22,356 nt of DNA from a virus, in the IMG/VR virus record IMGVR_UViG_3300025128_000382, positions 1 through 22,356 of that record; one strand, 5' to 3'. The notes below the pieces were generated by a model, which was given only the letters and a program-made list of their open reading frames with translations, ran no database searches and was not told the origin of the DNA. Position numbers and translations under genes: made by a program. Within the stretch, counting starts at the first letter, position 1. Every line of letters begins with the position of its first letter. Below, in pieces: positions 1-5,533 of the stretch.

Positions 1-1
1 T

Positions 2-259
2 GACGGCGATGGCGTCTACATTGATCAGTGGCACAGCGAATTACCTCAACCGAGTGTCGACGACATTGAAACCGCCCACGCCGAATGGCAAGCAGAACAG
101 GACGCAACCCAATATCAGCAAGATCGCAAAGCCGAGTATCCACCAATGGATGAATTAGTTGTAGCCCTGTGGGAAGCCGTCATCGAGGAGCGCCTTGCAT
201 CGTCAATTGATCTGCAAGGCAAGAGGGCAGCGGTTAAGGACAAGTATCCGAAGCCATGA
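2..259 (+). CDS. phage tail-region protein, XkdW-like C-terminus (5' truncated)
   Basis: The reading frame is open from the left edge and ends at TGA 257-259, so only the C-terminal 85 residues are present. The stretch YQQDRKAEYPPMDEL...ALWEA followed by a final KRAAVKDKYPKP is the shape of a short C-terminal module common in phage tail-end proteins (XkdW-like), which usually lie beside tail fibre genes. That assignment is from memory of the family, not from a search. The next gene begins inside its stop codon (ATGA), so the two are translationally coupled. The protein's role is not known; it could be a tail-fibre-associated or assembly protein. Confidence 0.6.
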   Translation, partial: DGDGVYIDQWHSELPQPSVDDIETAHAEWQAEQDATQYQQDRKAEYPPMDELVVALWEAVIEERLASSIDLQGKRAAVKDKYPKP

Positions 260-642
260 AACGCCTGGCGATCATGCTTGCGCTGATGGTGTCGCCAGTG
301 ATGGCGGGAAAGTTGAAGCCACCACCCGACATGTATCAGCAAACGGTTCCCTTCTCACTTTGGTGCGTTCCGAGTTTCGCTCGGATGGTTGAAATCCTTG
401 CCGACGATTTTTCCGAAGCCCCGGTCTTGCTGTCGCACATGAGTCGGCGCAGCAGTCTGATAGTCTTCACCAATAAATCGTTATCGACTTCGACCTACGT
501 GGCAAGTCGCCTCAAAGAAGATGGCACGGAAGAATGCTGCGTTCTCTGGTCAGGATCCAGTGAGCCGGGCTTGAGCTTTTCGCTATCGCCTGACCCCCAG
601 TTCCCAGAAGGACAAAGAAAAAAAAGTGGGGTCGAGATGTGA
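256..642 (+). CDS. secreted or periplasmic phage protein of unknown function
   Basis: This 128-residue protein starts at ATG 256, overlapping the previous stop by four bases. Its N-terminus (MKRLAIMLALMVSPVMAG) is a clear Sec signal peptide: two basic residues, a hydrophobic core and an AMA-like cleavage site near residue 17. The mature part contains three cysteines (C37, then the pair C114-C115 region as ECCVLW), so disulfides in the periplasm are possible. I recognise no domain. Its position directly ahead of a run of small membrane proteins suggests an envelope role, perhaps in lysis or exclusion, but this is inference only. Confidence 0.6.
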   Translation: MKRLAIMLALMVSPVMAGKLKPPPDMYQQTVPFSLWCVPSFARMVEILADDFSEAPVLLSHMSRRSSLIVFTNKSLSTSTYVASRLKEDGTEECCVLWSGSSEPGLSFSLSPDPQFPEGQRKKSGVEM

Positions 643-845
643 GCGACCTTACCCCGAAAGAAATCGGGCGATTGATTGAAAAGGTCGAGAACACGGAACG
701 GATGATGAGGGAAATGTCATCACGCATGACCCGCCTCGAAGCGCAGATTCATACGCAACGTGGATTAGGGATCGGGATTCTTGTTGCAATCACAACCATC
801 ACGGCATCTGGTGCATCGCTGATTACTAAATGGTTAAGCGGATGA
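639..845 (+). CDS. small coiled-coil plus C-terminal membrane anchor protein (XhlA-like)
   Basis: The 68-residue product starts at GTG 639, within the end of the preceding gene. Residues about 5-42 are heptad-like and charged (IGRLIEKVENTERMMREM, then MTRLEAQI), predicting a coiled coil. Residues about 43-62 (GIGILVAITTITASGASLI) form one membrane segment. This order, coiled coil then a C-terminal transmembrane helix, matches XhlA-type haemolysin/holin-associated proteins of phages. The downstream gene starts in its stop codon (ATGA). A lysis-accessory role is inferred from topology and neighbours. Confidence 0.6.
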   Translation: MSDLTPKEIGRLIEKVENTERMMREMSSRMTRLEAQIHTQRGLGIGILVAITTITASGASLITKWLSG

Positions 846-1144
846 ACATACCTACCTATTTAATCGGCGCAATTATTTTTCTGATCGGGCAAACGACCGG
901 CGCGATCTGGTGGGCTTCGTCACTATCAGCAGAGGTGGAACGTCTTGGCTCGATCCAGGGGACAGCAATACCCGCACTGCAAGCCGAAGCCAAGCAATGC
1001 GGGATCGAAATTCACAATCTAAAGAAACTTACCGCTGACCAAGAATCTACCGCAGACGCAGTAAAAAGCATCGACGTTCTGCGCTATCGGTTGTCGGCGA
1101 TTGAATCAACCCTCGACAAAGTTCTCGCCACCAAGATTCGATAA
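842..1144 (+). CDS. N-anchored periplasmic coiled-coil protein, possible i-spanin (Rz-like)
   Basis: I take ATG 842, which overlaps the upstream TGA, giving 100 residues; an in-frame ATG at 830 is the alternative. Residues about 4-24 form one N-terminal membrane segment (YLIGAIIFLIGQTTGAIWW). The remainder is soluble and mostly helical, with a single cysteine (KQCGI) and a C-terminal amphipathic helix (LRYRLSAIESTLDKVLATK). An N-terminal anchor followed by a periplasmic helical domain is the topology of inner-membrane spanins, and a lipoprotein follows at 1336. No sequence family is recognised, so the spanin call rests on topology and context. Confidence 0.55.
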   Translation: MNIPTYLIGAIIFLIGQTTGAIWWASSLSAEVERLGSIQGTAIPALQAEAKQCGIEIHNLKKLTADQESTADAVKSIDVLRYRLSAIESTLDKVLATKIR

Positions 1145-1303
1145 ATGGCATCCGATGCACCACTTAATGAATTCATATCTCTGTCGCCTCTGCTGCTCGG
1201 ATTCATAACACTTGTAGTTATCCTGGCAAAGATGCACGCAGATATAGAAACCCTTAAAGAAAAAGTTAAGGCGTTGTTTGATTTATGGAACAGGAAAACG
1301 TGA
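1145..1303 (+). CDS. 52-residue membrane protein, holin-like candidate
   Basis: ATG 1145 follows directly on the preceding stop (ATAAATG), and the frame closes at TGA 1301-1303. The protein has one strong membrane segment at residues about 12-29 (LSPLLLGFITLVVILAK), followed by a charged helix (ADIETLKEKVKALFDLW) and a basic end (NRKT). Its size, single membrane segment and place in a run of coupled membrane genes suit a small holin or holin-like lysis protein. There is no motif that proves this, and a membrane-anchored spanin partner is also possible. Confidence 0.5.
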   Translation: MASDAPLNEFISLSPLLLGFITLVVILAKMHADIETLKEKVKALFDLWNRKT

Positions 1304-1312
1304 GGTATCTCT

Positions 1313-1417
1313 ATGGTCGAAATGTTAAAGAAACGATGGCGCGGATTAGAACCACGCTACAAACTTGCCATTATCGTTGCAGGGTTCTTGGTGTTATTTT
1401 CTGCACTGTGGGACTGA
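1313..1417 (+). CDS. 34-residue membrane peptide overlapping the lipoprotein gene
   Basis: An ATG at 1313 lies seven bases after a GAGG ribosome-binding site (1302-1305), and the frame ends at TGA 1415-1417. The product begins MVEMLKKRWRGLEPRYK and then has one hydrophobic segment (LAIIVAGFLVLFSALW). The strongly basic N-terminus and short length fit a type II single-pass peptide. It is read in a different frame from the lipoprotein gene that starts at about 1336. Its ribosome-binding site is better than that of the lipoprotein. It may be translated for its own sake or may serve to couple translation of the lipoprotein. Confidence 0.45.
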   Translation: MVEMLKKRWRGLEPRYKLAIIVAGFLVLFSALWD

Positions 1418-1734
1418 CGGGTTGCAGCACACTCAAGCAAGCAGGGATAGTGGGGACAGCAGCAGGAGCGGGTGCACTTGCGGGGACTGCACTCAGTGGG
1501 GGTGTCGCTGCGCCGATACTGGGCGCCACGACGACTGCATTTGTGGCAGATGCAGTGATGGGAGCAGCGAACAGTCCGGCAGCACAGATCATTCAAGCAC
1601 CGGATAACGTGTTCAGTGTTATTCAACGCCTCGTCGAAGTAGCAGGGTGGGGTTTGCTTGTGGTTTTTGCTGCCCCGATTTTGTTGGGTTGGCTTTTACC
1701 TGGACCCCTGGAACGTAAGCGTGCCAAACCATAA
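1336..1734 (+). CDS. Gly/Ala-rich lipoprotein with C-terminal membrane segment
   Basis: The frame contains a perfect lipobox, LTGC, after a basic N-region (RIRTTLQTCHYRCR) and a hydrophobic stretch (VLGVIFCTVG). I choose ATG 1336 (MARIRT..., 132 residues) because it puts the basic region at the N-terminus; an in-frame ATG at 1285 is possible. After the lipid-accepting cysteine comes a long Gly/Ala stretch (AGIVGTAAGAGALAGTAL) of glycine-zipper type, and near the end a second hydrophobic segment (GWGLLVVFAAPILLGWLL) and a basic tail. This could be an outer-membrane component of a lysis system (o-spanin-like) or a pore-forming lipoprotein. The second membrane segment is unusual for an o-spanin. 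Confidence 0.55.
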   Translation: MARIRTTLQTCHYRCRVLGVIFCTVGLTGCSTLKQAGIVGTAAGAGALAGTALSGGVAAPILGATTTAFVADAVMGAANSPAAQIIQAPDNVFSVIQRLVEVAGWGLLVVFAAPILLGWLLPGPLERKRAKP

Positions 1735-2005
1735 TGACCTGGTAATCATTCACTGGGTTGATGTCATACAGTTTGCTGACTGGACCCCGAGCAATGACCC
1801 CATCACTAACTGCCCTGAGTTTCACACCGTTGGATATCTGATGTCCGACGATTCCACAGATGACACGATCAAACTTGCAACCACCATCGATGCGTCCGGT
1901 ATCGGTACAGGTGTGATCTCCTTCCCGGTCGGCGTTGTTAAAGAGGTTAATCCCATTGGACAAACAATTAATACAAGAAGCACTAAGCGCAGCAGAAGGA
2001 AATAA
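1721..2005 (+). CDS. small phage protein of a beta-rich family, function unknown
   Basis: I choose GTG 1721, seven bases after GGAACG, giving 94 residues; a longer frame from 1658 would run through the lipoprotein's membrane segment. The pattern is a sequence such as VIIHWVDVIQFADW, then FHTVGYLMSDDSTDDTIKLATTI, then GVISFPVGVVKEV. I recall many temperate phages carrying small proteins of this shape (a W/D segment, TVG, then an I-x-IP end), but none with a known function. It overlaps the preceding and following genes, so it belongs to the same transcript. Confidence 0.55.
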   Translation: MPNHNDLVIIHWVDVIQFADWTPSNDPITNCPEFHTVGYLMSDDSTDDTIKLATTIDASGIGTGVISFPVGVVKEVNPIGQTINTRSTKRSRRK

Positions 2006-2957
2006 GTCCGAGGCAGCACGCCTCCTCGGTATCCCCCGCACCACACTGCGACGTGCTGTATCGAAGCACGGATTGCAGCCTCCTGATGTGGAGTTGCCAG
2101 TCATTCCTGATGAGGAACTTCCGGTCGAGGAAATCATCGACGGGATGGTTAAGCGATTCACGAAACGACAGGAGCATTTCAACGCTCGGCAGTGGATGAC
2201 CTTCAAGATCAAGGATCCCAAACCGATCGGCATCTGTTGGTTCGGAGATCCGCACGTTGATAACAACGGCTGCAACTGGGCGCTGCTTCGGAATCATTGT
2301 GAGATCGTGAGTAACACAGAAGGACTGTACGGTGCGTCGATTGGAGATCACACCGACAACTGGGTGGGGCGTCTGACCAGGCTATACGCCCACTCGGATC
2401 AGTCACGCACGACAGCGATACGGTTAGCCGAATGGTTTATCCGTGACTCAGGGGTGGACTGGCTGCTGCTACTGCGTGGTAACCACGATATGTGGTCTGC
2501 GTCCAGGCACGATGACCCGCTGCACTGGATCGCACATGGTGTGGGCGCACCAATGGAGGACTGGTCAGCGCGGATTAAGTTGGAGTTCCCCAACGGCAGC
2601 ACTGCCAAGATCCACGCATCGCACAACTTCAAAGGTCACAGTCAATGGAACTCACTGCATGGACTACAGAAGGCAGCGCACATGAAAGATGCAGCAGACC
2701 TGTACGTGGCAGGACACACCCACAACTGGGCGCTGCACCAGGAAGAATCATCAAGCCGGGAGTTCACCTATTGGCTTGCTCGATGTCGGGGATACAAGTT
2801 CCTCGATGAATATGCTGATGTCCTTGGGCATCTACCACAACAGGGAGGAGCATCCATTGTCAGCGTATTCGATCCCAACGCAAAGGGATCCGGTTTTGTC
2901 CAGTGCTTCGCTGACGTAGATCAGGCAGCGAGATACCTTACATGGCTACGCTCATAA
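1956..2957 (+). CDS. calcineurin-like metallophosphoesterase with N-terminal Fis-type HTH
   Basis: The 333-residue protein begins at TTG 1956, nine bases after a GAGG site. Residues about 5-38 (ALSAAEGNKSEAARLLGI, then PRTTLRRAV) are a Fis/HTH_8-type helix-turn-helix. The rest carries the metallophosphoesterase motifs in order: D98-x-H100, G130-D131, G175-N176-H177-D178, H220/H223, and G253-H254-T255-H256. These residues bind two metal ions in the family, and all are present, so catalysis is likely. The substrate is unknown (phosphodiester, nucleotide or nucleic acid). The HTH suggests delivery to DNA. The preceding gene overlaps its start in another frame. Confidence 0.85.
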   Translation: MDKQLIQEALSAAEGNKSEAARLLGIPRTTLRRAVSKHGLQPPDVELPVIPDEELPVEEIIDGMVKRFTKRQEHFNARQWMTFKIKDPKPIGICWFGDPHVDNNGCNWALLRNHCEIVSNTEGLYGASIGDHTDNWVGRLTRLYAHSDQSRTTAIRLAEWFIRDSGVDWLLLLRGNHDMWSASRHDDPLHWIAHGVGAPMEDWSARIKLEFPNGSTAKIHASHNFKGHSQWNSLHGLQKAAHMKDAADLYVAGHTHNWALHQEESSSREFTYWLARCRGYKFLDEYADVLGHLPQQGGASIVSVFDPNAKGSGFVQCFADVDQAARYLTWLRS

Positions 2958-3187
2958 ATCATCCCGAACATTTAGAACCGAACCCACTTAAAAGAGAGAG
3001 GTATTGCCCTGTGTCATTTAAAACCAGTCAGCCATTTATGTCAGTGACAGATGTCCGAAAGAAAGTAATAGAAAGCAAAACCAAGACCGACGTGATAAAG
3101 CATCTGCTTGCATACATGGCACAGACTGGAATTAACTCAGACGCAGGACCAGAGTGGTGGGAGAAAAGGCAAAAACTCGGCGTCTAA
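2942..3187 (+). CDS. small phage protein of unknown function
   Basis: ATG 2942 lies inside the end of the phosphoesterase gene and gives 81 residues. An internal GTG at 3011 follows a better site (GAGAGG, nine bases away) and would give a 58-residue protein, so the start is uncertain. The sequence from FMSVTDVRKKVIESKTKT to the end (WWEKRQKLG) is mainly helical and basic; no family is recognised. The downstream gene starts within it. A helper for DNA binding is possible but there is no direct evidence. Confidence 0.5.
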   Translation: MATLINHPEHLEPNPLKRERYCPVSFKTSQPFMSVTDVRKKVIESKTKTDVIKHLLAYMAQTGINSDAGPEWWEKRQKLGV

Positions 3188-3339
3188 AGCAGCGCAACTT
3201 CGTTGCCAAGTATGCCGGGGAGTACAACAGATCTGGCGCACACCGGGAGCGCACCCGGTATCAGCGCCGTGATCGCTTCTGTTCTAATGCGTTGATCCGA
3301 AGCACCAGGTATGAGCGGGACAAAGAAGAAACTGACTGA
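3154..3339 (+). CDS. small very basic phage protein (RNFVAK...HRERTRYQRR type)
   Basis: GTG 3154 sits five bases after AGGA and gives 61 residues. The motif RNFVAKYAGEYNRSGAHRER and the following RYQRRDRF recall a family of tiny basic podovirus proteins with an RN-x-VAK...N-A...HRD-x-K pattern. I recognise this by eye and cannot confirm it here. The gene covers what would otherwise be a 120-base gap. It overlaps both neighbours. Function unknown; the charge suggests nucleic acid or capsid association. A strong hairpin-forming sequence (3235-3268) lies inside the coding region. Confidence 0.5.
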   Translation: MVGEKAKTRRLKQRNFVAKYAGEYNRSGAHRERTRYQRRDRFCSNALIRSTRYERDKEETD

Positions 3340-3511
3340 CCAGGACATCGAGGAGATCTACATCGAACTGCGTGAGGGATTGACCTACCGCGAGATAGGA
3401 CAATCGTTCGGTGTGTCAGGGTCGTTGATCCAACAGATCCGAAATGGGGATCGACACCGCATTCCTGGCTTCAATTATCCTGTGCTAAAACCCCCCCCGA
3501 TTGCACGCTAA
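3311..3511 (+). CDS. small helix-turn-helix protein next to attP
   Basis: The 66-residue protein begins at ATG 3311. Residues about 8-50 form a resolvase/homeodomain-like HTH: LTDQDIEEIYIELREGLTYR, then EIGQSFGVSGSLIQQIRNG, where the second helix pair is typical of DNA recognition. It has no catalytic domain. Because it lies directly upstream of attP and integrase, a regulator of integration/excision (excisionase-like) is a fair guess, but the sequence is closer to generic invertase-type HTH modules than to known Xis proteins. The first TGTGCTAAAACC repeat overlaps its last codons. Confidence 0.65.
   Translation: MSGTKKKLTDQDIEEIYIELREGLTYREIGQSFGVSGSLIQQIRNGDRHRIPGFNYPVLKPPPIAR
3481..3492 (+). 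repeat. TGTGCTAAAACC direct repeat, copy 1 (possible integrase arm site)
   Basis: This 12-bp sequence recurs exactly at 3599-3610, and an imperfect copy (GTGCTAGAAC) follows at 3611-3620. The copies flank the tRNA-derived core on both sides, as arm-type integrase sites do. Confidence 0.6.
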
Positions 3512-3530
3512 GTGTTTGATTCATAGGGAC

Positions 3531-3582
3531 ACACCGCCCTTTCACGGCGGCAACAGGGGTTCGAATCCCCTTGGGGACGCCA
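3531..3582 (+). other. attP core: 3' part of a tRNA-Glu(TTC) gene
   Basis: The sequence folds as the anticodon arm, T arm and 3' acceptor strand of tRNA-Glu. The anticodon stem is CCGCC 3534-3538 with GGCGG 3546-3550, and the loop CTTTCAC holds anticodon TTC at 3541-3543. The T stem is AGGGG 3555-3559 with CCCCT 3567-3571 and loop TTCGAAT. TGGGGAC 3572-3578 is followed by discriminator G and an encoded CCA 3580-3582. Upstream there is no D arm and no GTCCCC acceptor strand, so it is not a complete tRNA gene. Such a 3' fragment restores the host tRNA after integration and marks the crossover site. Confidence 0.88.
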
Positions 3583-3598
3583 CTTTCCGACATCGGCT

Positions 3599-3620
3599 TG
3601 TGCTAAAACCGTGCTAGAAC
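3599..3620 (+). repeat. TGTGCTAAAACC direct repeat copy 2 plus imperfect copy 3
   Basis: The exact copy spans 3599-3610, followed head to tail by GTGCTAGAAC at 3611-3620. They lie between the attP core and the integrase start. Tandem copies on one side and a single copy on the other are usual for tyrosine-integrase arm sites; integrase binding could also repress the integrase promoter. Confidence 0.55.
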
Positions 3621-3636
3621 TGAACAGGAGAAGCAC

Positions 3637-4575
3637 ATGGCACGACCGATTGGGGCGCCTAAGACGTACTGGCGCGGAGGCGTACAGTGGATCCGGTGGA
3701 GTGAGCCGGGCAAGGGTCAGCAGCGCAAACGCTTGACCGATGCCGAGCCGGACTGCATCGACACACCGTACTTGTGTCAGCACATCGTCACATACCTGGC
3801 ATGGCATGAGGAGGAATACCCGGCGCATTATCCGCGAGTGGAATCCATCATCCGTGTTCATCTCGCCCCTGCCTTCGGCAACCTGCAACTAAACAAGATC
3901 ACTCCCGAACTGGTCGCTAAGTACAAGAAGCAGCGACGGCAGCGGGGCGCCAGACCTGGCACGATCAACAAGGAACTGCGCACGCTGAATGCGGTACTGA
4001 ACCACGCTGTCACCTGGGACGCGCTTCAGAAGAATCCTATCGCTAAGAAGGTAAAACCCGCTAAAGATCCAGACGCGCAACCAAACCGTTTTTATAAGGA
4101 GAAGCAACTGCAAAAGTTGTACGCGCAGAACACCCGTTGGACAGACGTATGGAAGTTCATGGCAAACACGGGGCTGCGGTTGCATGAGATGCGGAACCTT
4201 AAACCGGAGCATGTGGGGGACAATGCGTTGTACGTCATCAGTACACCGGAGTCCCCGAACAAGACAACATCCTGGCGCCTGGTCCCTCTTTCAGATAACG
4301 CACAGGACGCACTGAGTCGGCTTCTGCTGCGCGATCACCTTTGCCCCAGGGTCACAGACAAGTCCATGTCCAGGGCGTTCAAGCGGGAGGCTAAGAGGGC
4401 AGGGATACCAGGGTCGCTGCACTGGCTACGTCACACATATTGCAGCCATCAGGTAATGAGCGGGACACCGCTCCCAAAGGTCCAGGCACTAGCCGGACAC
4501 TCGTCCTTCAAGACGACGCTTCATTACGTGCATCTCACGCCGGGCTATCTCGCTACGGGTGTTATCAATATCTGA
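3637..4575 (+). CDS. int: tyrosine-type site-specific integrase
   Basis: The 312-residue protein starts at ATG 3637 behind AGGAG, eight bases upstream. Residues about 1-35 look like a short AP2-like arm-binding region, 55-135 a SAM-like core-binding domain, and 150-312 the catalytic domain. The catalytic set is visible: R181 (TGLRLHEMR), H262-x-x-R265 (LHWLRHTYC), H288 (LAGHSS) and nucleophile Y297 (TTLHYVHL). It would recombine the adjacent tRNA-Glu core with the host tRNA gene. It is slightly shorter than many phage integrases, but nothing essential is missing. Its 3' end overlaps a convergent gene by 87 bases. Confidence 0.95.
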   Translation: MARPIGAPKTYWRGGVQWIRWSEPGKGQQRKRLTDAEPDCIDTPYLCQHIVTYLAWHEEEYPAHYPRVESIIRVHLAPAFGNLQLNKITPELVAKYKKQRRQRGARPGTINKELRTLNAVLNHAVTWDALQKNPIAKKVKPAKDPDAQPNRFYKEKQLQKLYAQNTRWTDVWKFMANTGLRLHEMRNLKPEHVGDNALYVISTPESPNKTTSWRLVPLSDNAQDALSRLLLRDHLCPRVTDKSMSRAFKREAKRAGIPGSLHWLRHTYCSHQVMSGTPLPKVQALAGHSSFKTTLHYVHLTPGYLATGVINI

Positions 4576-5058
4576 TCTCCCACTGATGAGGTCTTCGATG
4601 GGGCGCAGGTGAATACCGTCGAGTACGTCCCGCTCTCCGTAGCCGAAGTCATGCTGCCGACAGTCTCGGTAGAACTCGTCACGGGTACACCATCCGTGAA
4701 TGCGTACTCGGCACGCACCGACTACCTGAGTCAGTACACACACGTCCGCTGTCAGGCGTCGGTCGTCCTGGTTAAAGATCAGCATGTCAGTGTTGGATGT
4801 CTTCACCTGGATGCTGTGTTCACGGAACTGAAGATCCTTCCCACCATCTCCTCCCTTGTGGTGGGTTGAATCGACTGCAACGTCGAGCGTCTTGCCGACG
4901 GCGAACTCACCCATGATCCCGGCAAGCATCACTTCGAAGTCTGTATGCGTGTCAGCGATCTTTCGATTTTTAGCTTTTGCTCCCGCCTTGAACGTGTTGC
5001 GTGATTCAGCAAGCACGATCAGTGCAGGGAGTTGCAGTGCGGTGAAGGTGAAATCCAT
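4489..5058 (-). CDS. putative PD-(D/E)XK-like nuclease at the end of the recombination operon
   Basis: I start at the ATG at 5058 (189 residues) because the longer frame upstream only translates a CTC repeat into poly-leucine. The segment MGEFAVGKTLDVAVD, then GGKDLQFREHSIQVKTSNTD, shows a conserved-looking E...D...QVK order that fits a PD-(D/E)XK fold with Q-x-K in place of E-x-K. It is the last gene of the leftward operon after the SSB-like gene, separated by 178 bases. No good ribosome-binding site is visible. The last 29 codons overlap the 3' end of the integrase gene on the other strand. Nuclease function is inference. Confidence 0.55.
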   Translation of the reverse strand: MDFTFTALQLPALIVLAESRNTFKAGAKAKNRKIADTHTDFEVMLAGIMGEFAVGKTLDVAVDSTHHKGGDGGKDLQFREHSIQVKTSNTDMLIFNQDDRRLTADVCVLTQVVGACRVRIHGWCTRDEFYRDCRQHDFGYGERDVLDGIHLRPIEDLISGRSDIDNTRSEIARREMHVMKRRLEGRVSG

Positions 5059-5236
5059 TAGGAGTCCCGCCCCTGGCAGGAGGAGGAGGAGAAGCAACCC
5101 CACGGAATTGGGATCCGCAGGACCAGGGACGGGACTTGTGTGGCGAACCCCCACTGCCCACCAAGGTGACCAGACCTACCTACTCTGACGTAAGACATAT
5201 CTAAAGTAAGTGAACTCAGGCAGCAGGGGTTCATAG

Positions 5237-5533
5237 TTAGAAGGGGATGTCGTCGTCGAAAGGGTTGCCTTTCTTCGGTGCAGCCTTTTGCGTGGTTGCA
5301 GCCTTTGGCGCATCATCATTTTCTTTCGGCACATAAGTGTCTTCTTTGATGTAGCCCCCGAAAAACTTTTCACCGTTGTGCTTTTCGTTTATCCACAACG
5401 ACACTTCTACTTTGATATCAGACCCGCTCGGTACTTCTAACAATCCTTTACCACGATACGCAGGTTGCTTATCGTTATCTTTGAATTGATTCTTGAAGAC
5501 GCTTATCGTCCCCGGCTCATGTTCAAACGCCAT
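5237..5533 (-). CDS. SSB-like protein (DUF736-type core with DDDIPF C-terminus)
   Basis: The 98-residue protein starts at the ATG at 5533 behind AGGAG. The core (residues about 8-65: SVFKNQFKDNDKQPAYRGKG, VEVSLWINEKHNGEKFFGGY) has the K-N-...-P-x-Y-x-G...W-I-N-E pattern of DUF736-type small beta-rich phage proteins. A linker rich in A, K, T and P follows, and the last residues are FDDDIPF, the same ending as bacterial SSB, which recruits repair and replication proteins. A ssDNA-binding role beside exonuclease and annealing protein is therefore likely. It is about half the length of host SSB. The start overlaps the exonuclease stop (TAATG). Confidence 0.75.
   Translation of the reverse strand: MAFEHEPGTISVFKNQFKDNDKQPAYRGKGLLEVPSGSDIKVEVSLWINEKHNGEKFFGGYIKEDTYVPKENDDAPKAATTQKAAPKKGNPFDDDIPF

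Noticed and set aside
1619-2275. Long minus-strand frame opposite the lysis and phosphoesterase genes
   Set aside because: It runs antisense to well-supported plus-strand genes, has no domain, and its composition is what the reverse complement of those codons gives.
3508-3582. Complete functional tRNA-Glu gene
   Set aside because: The anticodon arm, T arm and CCA are intact but the 5' acceptor strand (GTCCCC) and D arm are absent upstream, so it is only the 3' part, as expected for attP.
5059-5154. Poly-leucine membrane N-terminus of the gene at 4489-5058
   Set aside because: The leucines come from a CTC-repeat (GGAGGAGGAGGAG on the plus strand) outside the likely coding region; the ATG at 5058 begins the protein-like sequence.
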